NCBI RefSeq assembly: GCF_000374065.1 | Contig: NZ_KB893301.1 | Coordinates: 899 to 64,898, forward strand | Length of the DNA: 64,000 bases | Source: Spirosoma luteum DSM 19990 | GTDB lineage: Bacteria; Bacteroidota; Bacteroidia; Cytophagales; Spirosomataceae | Direction: 5' to 3' | Shown: piece after piece, positions 1 through 8,205 of the stretch | Position numbering within the stretch: the first letter of the stretch is position 1 | How the letters are laid out: every line of letters begins with the position of its first letter | Notes under the pieces: generated by a model | Told to the model about the DNA's origin: nothing | The model's input: the letters and a program-made list of their open reading frames with translations, nothing else | Databases searched by the model: none | Program-made: the position numbers and the translations under genes

Positions 1-438
1 TTCTCGGTGGTCAACGAGCTGCTGCCCACCACCAATCCAGGGCCGTACAGTCTGACGCTCTACACGGACAATCCGGTCATTAGGCTTCAGGCAAGGCAAA
101 GTGGTGTATCGAGCAGTTTCAGCTACGGGTGGCTGGCGGCCTGCAATCCGGGCGCACGGCTGGGCGTCAGTCCCGAAGTACCGCTGAAGGTAGTGGTGCT
201 GGGCAACCCGGTGGTGGGTGAAACGGTGGCCGTGGAGGTACGGGGCGCCGAGGGTCAATCGCTGCGCCTGCAACTGAGGGACGAACGGGGTCACCTGGTG
301 AGTGAAGAGTCAGTTGGAAAGGCCGGGGAAGTGGAGCGGCAGACGCTCCACCTGGGCCAGGTTCCAGCGGGCGTGCTGCTGCTACGGGTCAGTACGTCCA
401 CCCAAAGCCAAACGGTTAAGCTTCTCAAAGCGGAGTAG
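1..438 (+). CDS. C-terminal part of a secreted T9SS-sorted protein (5' truncated)
   Basis: The reading frame is open from base 1, so the gene begins outside the window. The last ~90 residues form a beta-rich tail with the pattern VVLGNPVVGETVAVEVRG, then LRLQLRDERGHLVSEE, then PAGVLLLRVST and a basic end TVKLLKAE. This is the usual shape of Bacteroidota type IX secretion system type-A sorting domains, which direct a protein across the outer membrane and are cleaved there. The catalytic or adhesive part lies upstream, so the enzyme class is unknown. A strong terminator follows at 461-508. The sorting-tail call is by pattern recognition. Confidence 0.75.
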   Translation, partial: FSVVNELLPTTNPGPYSLTLYTDNPVIRLQARQSGVSSSFSYGWLAACNPGARLGVSPEVPLKVVVLGNPVVGETVAVEVRGAEGQSLRLQLRDERGHLVSEESVGKAGEVERQTLHLGQVPAGVLLLRVSTSTQSQTVKLLKAE

Positions 439-460
439 TCCTTATCTTCGACAGACTGGT

Positions 461-508
461 TCACCAAAGAAGCCGCGTTCCTGCCAGGGAGCGCGGCTTC
501 TTTGGTGA
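461..508 (+). terminator. intrinsic terminator after the T9SS protein
   Basis: A perfect 17-bp inverted repeat (461-477 with 492-508, 14-nt loop) starts 22 nt after the stop codon. The stem contains the GC-rich core AGCCGCG. The following bases are only moderately T-rich, so it may work in both directions. Confidence 0.75.
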
Positions 509-852
509 TTCGGAGGTTTTTCTGAACGGTGGTTGGGTAGGAGGGAGGGAGCCGCAAAAAGGCCCTTCTGCGTTCAGAAAACCATGTAGTTTAATGGTTC
601 ACGATTTTAGCGCGAGTTGAGACTTTTCTGAACTCTTATGACTGGATGAAACACAACATCCTGGATTTGTTACCTTTTACAAGGCATTTATCTAAAGGCG
701 ACCTTGTAGAGTGTCCGGCAAAAGGTAGTGAGTCCACTCAGCGATGACACAGTTCAGCGAGCAGTTCCAGCCATAAAGAAATAAGAAGAAGCCATCAGAC
801 AGGCGGCTTACATGTCGTATCGAATTAAGCCGCAAAAAAAACGGATTACGGC
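509..852. other. intergenic region without a recognised gene
   Basis: About 340 bp separate the terminator from the next gene, which reads on the minus strand. Short open stretches exist (for example a plus-strand frame from about 644 ending near 747), but none has a family pattern I recognise. A decayed gene is possible. No RNA gene is seen. Confidence 0.4.
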
Positions 853-1104
853 CTAAATCTCACTGTTGGGTGGTGTGTTGGGCAACCTGTCACCCGCTAA
901 TATAGCCGCTTCGTGCAATAATTCGGTGGCTACCAACTCGTCTGTTATCGTTTCTATCCGCTCATCCAGTTCCGTCAGCGCATCGTTATCAACCAGGGTT
1001 TTAGCGTTCATACCCAGCAACAGTCGCCCTACATAAAGCAGGTTGAGCGAGAAGCGCAGTTCGGGCAGTACGCGGCTGTGGCGGGTTTGGGGTTCGGGTT
1101 GCAT
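853..1104 (-). CDS. small hypothetical protein (83 aa)
   Basis: The 83-residue product is rich in Leu, Glu, Asp and Ala and looks mostly helical: a basic N-terminus, then LRFSLNLLYVGRLLLGMN and an acidic helix with DELVATELLHEAA. I do not recognise a family. It may be a cytoplasmic helical adaptor, or the surviving end of a longer protein. The start codon sits at the edge of a GGTTT-word repeat at 1108-1142, so the true start is uncertain and the upstream DNA may have been remodelled. Coding status is plausible but unproven. Confidence 0.4.
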   Translation of the reverse strand: MQPEPQTRHSRVLPELRFSLNLLYVGRLLLGMNAKTLVDNDALTELDERIETITDELVATELLHEAAILAGDRLPNTPPNSEI

Positions 1105-1107
1105 TCG

Positions 1108-1233
1108 GTTTGCGGTTTACTGTTTCTGGTTCGCGGTTGCGCGGATTGATTTTATAGCAATGGGCTGGTTTGATAGACTACACTACTGTAACGACGAACC
1201 GCCGTAAACGGAAGACCGAATACCATAAACCAA
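1108..1233. repeat. degenerate GGTTT-word inverted repeat
   Basis: The left side (1108-1142) is built of words such as GGTTTGC GGTTTAC TGTTTCT GGTTCGC. The right side (about 1193-1233) carries the complementary words CCGTAAAC, ACCGAATACC and CATAAACC. The composition and layout match the clearer hairpin at 55528-55632, so this looks like an older, eroded copy. It fills most of the gap between two minus-strand genes. Confidence 0.5.
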
Positions 1234-1237
1234 CCAG

Positions 1238-1963
1238 CTACAACGCTTTTATTTTTAGATTTCGGAAGTAAATGGGTGCTCCCGCGTGCTTGCCCTGTAA
1301 GCCGATGTAACCTTTGATGGGAAGGTCGGCAGGTGGTTTGTTAAGCCATTCGGGCACCGTTGAGCCATCGGGGTTCGTTTTTGCCGAGGTAAACTGATCC
1401 AGATTGATGGTGTTTATAAGCTGATTGTTCAGCACGACGTAAATCATCTTCCCCTGACTGGTAATGGTGTACCGATTCCACTCGTCGGGCTTCTTCACGA
1501 TTCCCTGTTTGGTTGGAGCCTGATGGCCGAAAAAGGCTCCGCACTGCCAGTTCTTCGGGGATTCGGCCCACTGTTTGGCGTAGTCGTCGGCAATTTGAAT
1601 CTCTACCGAGTTCGGTATCCAGTTGGCCGTATCACTCGCGTGAATAACCACCCCACTGTTTGTCCCTTCGGCCGTTTTGAAAAACAAATCCAGCACAAAA
1701 TCTTCGTACGGCATGGCTGTCCAGATGGTTTTATCGGCCGTGGCGGTTATTACGCCACCATCATCCATACTCCAGACCCCAGCCGGGAAATGAGCATTGG
1801 ACAGATCACTCGCGAAAAGAGGATTCCAGCCCGGACCACTGGGGTTTGGATGCCCTTTGGGTGCTGTACTACCAGAGGGTGCCGCACCGGACGGTACTGT
1901 TTGAGCCAAAAGTTGACTACTGATAAAAATAGAAAGGCAAAGAGAGAGGACGTATTTTTTCAT
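1238..1963 (-). CDS. secreted DUF1080 (3-keto-disaccharide hydrolase-like) protein
   Basis: The 241-residue product has an N-terminal signal peptide (MKKYVLSLCLSIFISSQLLA, cleavage near AQT), so it is exported. After a Pro/Gly/Ser-rich linker, the rest follows the DUF1080 concanavalin-like jelly-roll pattern: WNPLFASDLSNAHFPAG, WSMDDGGVITA, EDFVLDLFFKT, NSGVVIHASD, EIQIADDYA and the closing GYIGLQGKHAGAPIYFRNLKIK. Members bind or hydrolyse plant-type sugars, and some are 3-keto-glycoside hydrolases. Length is normal for a single-domain member. It appears monocistronic. The substrate cannot be read from sequence. Confidence 0.85.
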   Translation of the reverse strand: MKKYVLSLCLSIFISSQLLAQTVPSGAAPSGSTAPKGHPNPSGPGWNPLFASDLSNAHFPAGVWSMDDGGVITATADKTIWTAMPYEDFVLDLFFKTAEGTNSGVVIHASDTANWIPNSVEIQIADDYAKQWAESPKNWQCGAFFGHQAPTKQGIVKKPDEWNRYTITSQGKMIYVVLNNQLINTINLDQFTSAKTNPDGSTVPEWLNKPPADLPIKGYIGLQGKHAGAPIYFRNLKIKAL

Positions 1964-2049
1964 GCAGGTTTTGTTGGAATAGTCTGTAAATAAAAGATTT
2001 TACCGCTACGGACCTAACAGATAACGTGAAAAAGTGAGCTTTTGCTACC

Positions 2050-2820
2050 TCACCGAAACAGGGTACGTTTTACTTTTTGCCAGAGTGAAGGCGGCTGAAC
2101 AATACAAATGCCCCCTCCGGTGAGGTCTCGCCGAGCCGAAACGTGACTGAGAACAATGTCACTCAGCGAAACAGAGGTAGTGGTTGGCGTAACCTCAAAT
2201 GCCGCTTCCCCACGGCGACCATCTTTTGTAATTACCAGCAGAGTTAGTCGGGTAGCCAGCGTTTGGGTTGGAACAGATAAGCTAAAGGTCCCCATGTTGT
2301 CCGTTTGGGTATAGTGTAGTTTACCCGGCAGACCCCTGATGAGTACATGAGCCATTGAAACAGACGAAACAGTACCGACCGAATCCATACTCACCACTTT
2401 GCCCGAAACAATCCATTCTGTGTCGGCAGGGCTAGCGTTGTGAAGGGGTAGTCTGTCAACCTCGAAACGGACACGTTCTGCCGGTTCCTGTACTAATACA
2501 GACGCAGTTTGTTTTTGCTGCGCCTGTACCGTCTGCCAGCTAAAGAAACTCATAAACAGCATGCCAACCCATCGATACCAGGTCGGAGCGATATCCGGCT
2601 TAGGCGTGGCCAATGGTCGATTAAGTTGATCGTTGCGAAACCATCCACAACTTGCTTCGGGAACTTTGCGGAGCCGCTTTACCAATTCCTGGTCAGAAAA
2701 AGCGGTATAGTCGATTACCGTTTTCCGGCAACTATCGCAAAACCGGCCCTTCTCTGCCGGTTGCATATCGTCCCAGCGTTCATGACAGGCCTTTGGTATA
2801 TGAACGGTCAAACTCCTCAT
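2050..2820 (-). CDS. membrane-anchored protein with CxxC N-terminus and carboxypeptidase-regulatory-like domain
   Basis: The 256-residue product starts with a short cytoplasmic domain of a kind common in Bacteroidota (CHERWDDMQPAEKGRFCDSC, residues ~13-32), whose cysteines could bind a metal. It is followed by TAFSDQELVKRL, one membrane segment near residues 81-98 (WYRWVGMLFMSFFSW) and a periplasmic part resembling the CarboxypepD_reg beta sandwich (VSGKVVSMDSVG, TDNMGTFSLSVP). Such proteins are usually annotated as hypothetical. The stop of mnmA lies only 2 bp upstream of this start, so the two are probably co-transcribed, although no functional link to tRNA thiolation is evident. Confidence 0.6.
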   Translation of the reverse strand: MRSLTVHIPKACHERWDDMQPAEKGRFCDSCRKTVIDYTAFSDQELVKRLRKVPEASCGWFRNDQLNRPLATPKPDIAPTWYRWVGMLFMSFFSWQTVQAQQKQTASVLVQEPAERVRFEVDRLPLHNASPADTEWIVSGKVVSMDSVGTVSSVSMAHVLIRGLPGKLHYTQTDNMGTFSLSVPTQTLATRLTLLVITKDGRRGEAAFEVTPTTTSVSLSDIVLSHVSARRDLTGGGICIVQPPSLWQKVKRTLFR

Positions 2821-2822
2821 GG

Positions 2823-3998
2823 TTAGCGAACTACGTGTACGCCATCAGCCGATACTTGCTCCCTCTGCCACGTATCCGACTGGCGGAAACTTTTCATAAT
2901 CCAGCCACCGCCAATCACATCATCGCCCTCGTAAAAAACGGCGGCCTGTCCGGGTGCAATGGCCGATACCCCTTCCTCGAACAACACCTCGATTCTGTCG
3001 TCGGCAACCTGCGAAATCGTGGCCCGGGTGCCGGGGTCTTTATACCGTACTTTGGTAACCGTTTCCAGTGGCCCGGTGATGTGCGGTCCGTCGATACGGT
3101 CGTATTTTTGCAGGTTCAGTTTGCTGACCACCATGCCATCGCGATACAAATCTTTGTCTACGCCCAGCACTACTTCGTTTGTGTCTTTACGAATCTCGGT
3201 TACGAACATGGGTTGCCCGAACGCCATCCCCAGCCCTTTGCGCTGGCCGATGGTGTAAAACGGATAGCCCTGATGCTGGCCCATTACTTTACCGGTGCCT
3301 TCCATAATGAAATTACCCCCGGCTACCTCGGCTTCCAGCGTTGGCAGTCGTCGTTTCAGGAAACCCCGATAATCATTGTCGGGCACGAAACAGATTTCGT
3401 ACGACTCGGACTTAGTGACCAGTTCCATAAAGCCGCGCTCTGTAGCCATGTCGCGGATGTCGGATTTGCGTAGATGCCCCAGGGGTAATTTTGTACGGCT
3501 TAAACTCGCCTGCGACACGCCCCAGAGTACATACGACTGGTCTTTCAGCGTATCGACCCCTTTCGAGAGAACGTACCGGCTATCCTCTTTCCTGATATGG
3601 GCGTAGTGACCCGTAGCGATGGATTCGCAATCCAGCCGGTCGGCCCGACGCAGGAGGGCATCCCATTTGATGTGCGTATTGCACATAACGCAGGGGTTGG
3701 GCGTGCGCCCTTCTACGTACTCCCCCGTGAAGTAGTCGATAACAGAATCGCCAAACTCTTCGCGGATATCCAGAATATAGTGCGGGAAGCCGAGGTTAAC
3801 GGCTATGTTTCGGGCATCATTGATGCTGTCGAGGGAACAGCAGCCCGTTTCTTTTTTGGTCCCGCCCGATGAGGCATAGTCCCAGGTTTTCATGGTCATG
3901 CCAATGACCTCGTACCCTTCTTCGTGCAGCATCACCGCTGCCAGCGAAGAATCGATGCCGCCACTCATGGCGACCAGAATGCGTCCGTGTTTGCTCAT
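2823..3998 (-). CDS. mnmA: tRNA-specific 2-thiouridylase MnmA
   Basis: MnmA uses ATP and relayed sulfur to make 2-thiouridine at the wobble position (U34) of tRNAs for Lys, Glu and Gln. The 391-residue product has the PP-loop AMSGGIDSS (residues 10-18), the first catalytic cysteine in NPCVMCN (C103) and the second in SYEICFVPD (C203), plus the family motifs TGHYA and YTIGQRKGLG. Length is typical. Sulfur donors of the Tus type are not in the window, as is usual for this gene. A promoter-like site lies about 40 nt upstream (4037-4066). Confidence 0.96.
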   Translation of the reverse strand: MSKHGRILVAMSGGIDSSLAAVMLHEEGYEVIGMTMKTWDYASSGGTKKETGCCSLDSINDARNIAVNLGFPHYILDIREEFGDSVIDYFTGEYVEGRTPNPCVMCNTHIKWDALLRRADRLDCESIATGHYAHIRKEDSRYVLSKGVDTLKDQSYVLWGVSQASLSRTKLPLGHLRKSDIRDMATERGFMELVTKSESYEICFVPDNDYRGFLKRRLPTLEAEVAGGNFIMEGTGKVMGQHQGYPFYTIGQRKGLGMAFGQPMFVTEIRKDTNEVVLGVDKDLYRDGMVVSKLNLQKYDRIDGPHITGPLETVTKVRYKDPGTRATISQVADDRIEVLFEEGVSAIAPGQAAVFYEGDDVIGGGWIMKSFRQSDTWQREQVSADGVHVVR

Positions 3999-4036
3999 AT
4001 CTGCCGGGGTTCAAAGCCCCGCGATTTAATTAGTGG

Positions 4037-4066
4037 GCAAATTTACCCAATAATCAGCCAACAACC
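4037..4066 (-). promoter_or_regulatory. candidate housekeeping promoter of mnmA
   Basis: On the minus strand TAAATTTGC (4037-4045) fits the Bacteroidota -7 element TAnnTTTG, with TTG elements 13-16 nt further upstream (4059-4064). The spacing is slightly shorter than ideal. The site ends 38 bp before the mnmA start. Confidence 0.45.
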
Positions 4067-4187
4067 AGGTGGGGGAATTTGGTTTCCTGTTGCCCGTATC
4101 GTACCTACCAATGGTTCAGTTCAGCCAGAAGGGCAGACGACTAGTTTAAGTAGTGACCCGGTAAACCAATCTGCCACGCTCATTTTA

Positions 4188-6839
4188 TCATTCATTCCGC
4201 AAACTCTTCACCGGATTCATCAGGGCGGCTTTTACACTCTGAAAACTTACCGTCAGCAGGGCAATGGCAACAACGCCCAAACCCGCCACGGCAAATACCC
4301 ACCACGAAATGGTAATCTTGTAAGCAAAATCCTGAAGCCACTTATTCATGGCCCACCAGGCCAGGGGAGAAGCAATCAGAATAGCCAGCAAAATCAGTTT
4401 CAGGAAGTCTTTCGAGAGTAATGTTATAATGCTGGATACCGATGCGCCCAGCACTTTTCGCACCCCAATTTCTTTCGTGCGTTGTTCCGCCGTAAAGACG
4501 GCCAGACCGAACAAGCCCAAACAGGCGATAAAAAGCGCAAAAGCCGTAAACAGGCTGAATAAAGTAGCTAACCGGGCTTCTGATTTATACAGGTTGTTGA
4601 ACGTGTCATCAAGGAAAAAATAGTCAAATGGCTTTTCGGCTCCCAATGTTCCGTATTCTTTCTCAATACGGGCAACGGTTTGTCGAATGTCAGCACCGGG
4701 TTCAATACGGATGTACAGACTGCCGCCCTGGGTAGCCATGATGCTGGCCGTGTCTTTGGCTACGAACAGAGCCAGCGGGTCGTTTGAGTCGTTGATGTTG
4801 GTGAAGTAAAAGTTTTTCATCACTCCCACAACTTCCGTTTTCCAAGCGCCAAAAGATAGATTCTGGCCCAGCGGATTGCCATTAAATCCTAATTTTCGCA
4901 CGGCTGTTTCATTAACGACCACCGTGTTCGGAGCCGCAAGCCGCGTTGGGGTTGGTTTAATTTTCCAGGGGATTTCGAGCGTCTCAGCAAATTGATCGTC
5001 CACGGACAAAACATGAATGCTAACGTCTTTTTTCGTTACCGGCGATTGTGTGAAGTAAATGCTGCCTCCTTCCTTGTAGAGTGCCAGCGATGCGGCTGCC
5101 ACTCGTTCCACACCCGGTATTTGCCGCAAATTGTGCTTGAAGCTGTTGTATTGCTGAGTCAGCGATGCCGCCAGCGGTACTACTAACACACGGTCTTTGT
5201 AAAGGCCTAATTGACGATTCTGTAAATGTTGCACCTGTTGGTAAATCAATATACTGCATCCAATCAGGCCAACGGATACGGCGAACTGTAATACGATGAA
5301 ACCCTGCCTGATTGTGATGCCGCCCTTACCCGGAATTAATACGCCTTGCAGAACCCGGACGGGAGTAAAGGATGACAGCAGCAAGGCCGGGTAACTCCCC
5401 GAAATTAAAACACAACCCACGAATAAAGCCAGAGCAACTAACCCGGACCTGAGGCTGTACACGAATGACGAGTCAATGTCGAGTTGCATCAATTGATAAA
5501 AGAAAGGTTGTAGTCCCAAAACCAATACGATAGCCAACCCAAAGGCTACACCCGTTACAAGAACCGATTCGCCGTAAAACTGCCCCGCCAGAGACCGGCG
5601 GGCTGCCCCAATTACTTTGCGGATGCCTACTTCGCGGGCACGCTGCGTAGCTCGCGAGGTGGTCAGACTCATGTAGTTGATGAGTGCCAGTAACAACGTA
5701 AATGCCGCGATAATACTAAAAATAGTCAGATAACGGGCGTTGGCCGTATCGCCGAAGTTAGTGCCCAGATGGACGCTGGTAAGTGGGTCAAACCGGTAGA
5801 TGGTCCCTTCTCCTTTTGCCCCCGATGCTGTTATCAGTGCGGGCAGGGTACGAAGGATGTTGGCGGTGTCTGCTGGCGAACGCAGCCGGAAAAACGTTTG
5901 GTAAGCTCCCCCCTGAATATACTGGCTGTTTAGCGATACGTCGTCATCGTTGATAAAGCCCTCCCGAAGACGTTCTACTGCCGGGTCGCTTTTGAGAGAG
6001 GCAACAAAGTCGAACTGAATGGTGGAGTTCGACGGTGGATTTTTCAGTATCCCCGTTACTTCAAAACGGAGTTTGTTATTGAACGTAATGGTTTTCCCGA
6101 TGGGGTCTTCCCGACCAAAGTACCGCTTTGCTGTGCGCTCGGTCAGCAGCACCGTCAATGGTCGGGTCAGGGCTGTTTTGGCCGAGCCTGTTAGGAGGGG
6201 AAAGGAAAAGACGGTAAGAAATGACGGGTCGGCCATAATGAACTTGTCTTCAAAAAACAGGCGTTCAGGGGTGGTTTTGATAACGACCCGACTGCGGGGG
6301 GTACCAATACGTACTACGTTGAGTACGCCTGCATTGGCTTCCTGAATTGCCGGACCAAACCGAGCCGACATCCGGTCTGACTGCATGGTCTGTTCACCAA
6401 AATGAAACAGGGAGTGGACCCGGAAAAGCTGTTCGGGGTGGGTGTGAAAACGGTCGTAGGTTCGCTCATGAACCACGAACAGCAGAATCATCAGGCTGGC
6501 GGCAATACCAATTCCCAGCCCGCCAATGTTGAGGAGGCTATACAGGCGATTGCGTAACAACTGGCGGAAAGCTATTTTGAGGTAGTTGCGTAGCATGTCA
6601 GGACTCAGAAAAAAGGGAGAAGAATAGGCTAACGGTAGTTTTGGTTTGGCCAATGGCCGCAGGAGTTTGAGGGCACTCAGGCAGTATCGCCAGTTGGCCC
6701 GCCGTTCGCCGACCGTTTCCAGCCAGTGAGCGTATAGTTCGAGCAGGTCGCCCTGTACTTCCTCCTGCGTATCGGGGTGGCCCCACCAGCGGAGGAGGGT
6801 CTGTACCCATTGGGGCGGGGTTCGTTGGTTCGTGTCCAT
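4188..6839 (-). CDS. FtsX/MacB-type ABC transporter permease with N-terminal prefix domain
   Basis: The 883-residue inner-membrane protein opens with an ~80-residue cytoplasmic prefix domain (WVQTLLRWW, EEVQGDLLELYAHWLE) that in this phylum marks permeases paired with PadR regulators. Two MacB-like halves follow: LKIAFRQLLRNRLYSLLN before the first membrane helix, a large periplasmic region, an FtsX three-helix block around REVGIRKVIGA, then a second block with EIGVRKVLGA near the C-terminus. The matching ATPase is not encoded beside it. The start at 6839 was chosen because it lies 2 bp after the padR stop, while a longer frame would overlap padR. Substrate is unknown; exported lipids, peptides or mechanotransmission are all possible. 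Confidence 0.88.
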   Translation of the reverse strand: MDTNQRTPPQWVQTLLRWWGHPDTQEEVQGDLLELYAHWLETVGERRANWRYCLSALKLLRPLAKPKLPLAYSSPFFLSPDMLRNYLKIAFRQLLRNRLYSLLNIGGLGIGIAASLMILLFVVHERTYDRFHTHPEQLFRVHSLFHFGEQTMQSDRMSARFGPAIQEANAGVLNVVRIGTPRSRVVIKTTPERLFFEDKFIMADPSFLTVFSFPLLTGSAKTALTRPLTVLLTERTAKRYFGREDPIGKTITFNNKLRFEVTGILKNPPSNSTIQFDFVASLKSDPAVERLREGFINDDDVSLNSQYIQGGAYQTFFRLRSPADTANILRTLPALITASGAKGEGTIYRFDPLTSVHLGTNFGDTANARYLTIFSIIAAFTLLLALINYMSLTTSRATQRAREVGIRKVIGAARRSLAGQFYGESVLVTGVAFGLAIVLVLGLQPFFYQLMQLDIDSSFVYSLRSGLVALALFVGCVLISGSYPALLLSSFTPVRVLQGVLIPGKGGITIRQGFIVLQFAVSVGLIGCSILIYQQVQHLQNRQLGLYKDRVLVVPLAASLTQQYNSFKHNLRQIPGVERVAAASLALYKEGGSIYFTQSPVTKKDVSIHVLSVDDQFAETLEIPWKIKPTPTRLAAPNTVVVNETAVRKLGFNGNPLGQNLSFGAWKTEVVGVMKNFYFTNINDSNDPLALFVAKDTASIMATQGGSLYIRIEPGADIRQTVARIEKEYGTLGAEKPFDYFFLDDTFNNLYKSEARLATLFSLFTAFALFIACLGLFGLAVFTAEQRTKEIGVRKVLGASVSSIITLLSKDFLKLILLAILIASPLAWWAMNKWLQDFAYKITISWWVFAVAGLGVVAIALLTVSFQSVKAALMNPVKSLRNE

Positions 6840-6841
6840 AG

Positions 6842-7180
6842 TCAGCCTCCCATGAGTTGTAGTGTTTGAGGAGGTAGTGCGCTCCATAACTCTTCACGCA
6901 CCTGTTTCACTTCCTGCAAGGCTCTCCGGCCAGCCGACGTGATGGTGAAAAAACGTTTTCTACGGCCGCCCCGCTCGGCTGTTGCCCCGCCCATTGCCGA
7001 TATCAGATACCCTTTTTCGGCCAGTCGCTGTAACGTTGTATGCACGGTACTAAAGCCGACGGCGCGCCCCGTTTTCTGCTCGATTTCCTGTGTGACAGAG
7101 ACGCCATAAGCGGCATCGCTGAGGATGGCTACCGTGAGCAAAACCACTTCCTCAAATTCTCCCAAAAACGCCCGTCTCAT
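6842..7180 (-). CDS. PadR-family transcriptional regulator
   Basis: The 112-residue winged-helix protein has the PadR layout: LGEFEEVVLLTVAILSDAAYG, then the recognition segment GRAVGFSTVHTTLQRLAEKG and a wing with GGRRKRFFTITSAGR. PadR proteins usually repress a neighbouring transporter and respond to small molecules. Here padR is the first gene of an operon with the permease (2-bp spacing), a standard pairing in Bacteroidota. A sigma-54-like promoter and paired dyads lie directly upstream (7209-7324), which suggests the operon is activated by an enhancer-binding protein as well as controlled by PadR. Confidence 0.9.
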   Translation of the reverse strand: MRRAFLGEFEEVVLLTVAILSDAAYGVSVTQEIEQKTGRAVGFSTVHTTLQRLAEKGYLISAMGGATAERGGRRKRFFTITSAGRRALQEVKQVREELWSALPPQTLQLMGG

Positions 7181-7208
7181 CGCTGGATTATTTTATACGA
7201 TAATGTCG

Positions 7209-7225
7209 AACAAATGCAGTGCCAA
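7209..7225 (-). promoter_or_regulatory. sigma-54-type (-24/-12) promoter of padR-permease
   Basis: Read on the minus strand the site is TTGGCAC TGCAT TTGTT, matching TGGCAC-N5-TTGC except for the last base. The GG and the -12 G have the required spacing. A transcript would begin near 7199, about 20 nt before the padR start. Two symmetric TGTCC/GGACA sites lie 75-115 bp upstream. Confidence 0.6.
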
Positions 7226-7286
7226 CTAAGGTAATGGCCCCTGGTTGGATGGGAAAGCGGTTTTATTGACGACGAGGTGCCGGAGT

Positions 7287-7324
7287 TGTCCGAAACTGGA
7301 CAGTAAATGTCCGCTTTGGGGACA
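7287..7324. promoter_or_regulatory. paired TGTCC/GGACA dyads, candidate enhancer-binding sites
   Basis: Dyad 1 is TGTCC-N6-GGACA (7287-7302) and dyad 2 is TGTCC-N7-GGACA (7308-7324). Their starts are 21 bp apart, two helical turns. Their position relative to the -24/-12 element is the usual one for an NtrC-type activator. The activator itself is not in the window. Confidence 0.5.
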
Positions 7325-7357
7325 CGAAAAAAATGGAAATGGATGAGCTTTATTAAA

Positions 7358-7459
7358 AAAAGCGGACCGATAGAATCAGTCCGCTTTTCGCAAGAAGCTT
7401 TATCCAATAAATACTACTTACTAACCCAATCAACCAGTGCACAAAGGAAGATGCACTGG
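7358..7459. other. tandem hairpins in an AT-rich intergenic region (possible terminator or small RNA)
   Basis: Hairpin 1 pairs AAAAGCGGAC (7358-7367) with GTCCGCTTTT (7379-7388). Hairpin 2 pairs CCAGTGCA (7434-7441) with TGCACTGG (7452-7459). The rest of 7460-7647 is very AT-rich and probably holds the promoter of the acidic-protein genes. No gene ends nearby that would need a terminator: padR begins at 7180 and reads away. Confidence 0.35.
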
Positions 7460-7647
7460 CTTTATAGTCTACATTAGACTTTAAAGTAAATAAAAATTAC
7501 CCAAAAATTACCATAAACCAATTTAAAAATAAATATTAACGTATCAAAAAAATATTTTCGGTATCTTATTGGGGTAGGCTCGGTTCATTACAGCTCAAAC
7601 TTTTTGTTGCACACACAGTTATTTTACAAAGCAACAGACCTAACAAC

Positions 7648-8166
7648 ATGAAAGACGACGAACAGGAGGGTGTAGAAAAAGAGGACGCCCAGATAACGGG
7701 CCGGACAGATGGTCCTTATGGTTCCGATGATACGGACGTTGACCGCCCGGCCGAAGATAATAAGCACCGGTACGAGCAGGAAAACTCCGCCAATGGAACG
7801 GATAGCCTGCAGATTCGTGGTGGACAGGATGGCCGGAACATCCGCGGCATCGGCAGCACCGACATGGACAGTGAAGAAGGTCTGCTTCGTCGGGGAGATA
7901 TGGCTAATAGCACGATGGAGGTTACGGAAGAAGGTATGAATAGTGCCGTTGCCGACTCCGCAAAAACGGACACGGCCATGGTATCCGTAACAACGCACGG
8001 CCCTGACGATTACGCATCGGCCGATAAAGTGCCGGTTCCTAAAGCCCAGGAAGCCGCTAAAGAACAGAATGATTCAGCAGAGGAAGGATCGGAAAAGACT
8101 GAAGAGGAACGCGATGAGGAAATCGCCGAAACCGGTACGGACCTGAACAACAAACCTTCGTATTAA
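7648..8166 (+). CDS. acidic, probably disordered protein (172 aa)
   Basis: The 172-residue product is dominated by Asp, Glu, Gly, Ser, Asn and Lys and has almost no hydrophobic clusters, no signal peptide and no membrane segment. It starts MKDDEQEGVEKEDAQ and ends with an acidic stretch (EKTEEERDEEIAETG). It is likely intrinsically disordered and cytoplasmic. A centre segment (RGIGSTDMDSEEGLLRRGDM) is the only part with local order. It sits 39 bp before a second acidic gene, so they are probably one transcript, ended by the terminator at 8535-8592. I recognise no family; a stress or desiccation role is only a guess. Confidence 0.6.
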   Translation: MKDDEQEGVEKEDAQITGRTDGPYGSDDTDVDRPAEDNKHRYEQENSANGTDSLQIRGGQDGRNIRGIGSTDMDSEEGLLRRGDMANSTMEVTEEGMNSAVADSAKTDTAMVSVTTHGPDDYASADKVPVPKAQEAAKEQNDSAEEGSEKTEEERDEEIAETGTDLNNKPSY

Positions 8167-8205
8167 TAGTTAATCAATTCACTAAACACTTAAACACATA
8201 ACGTT

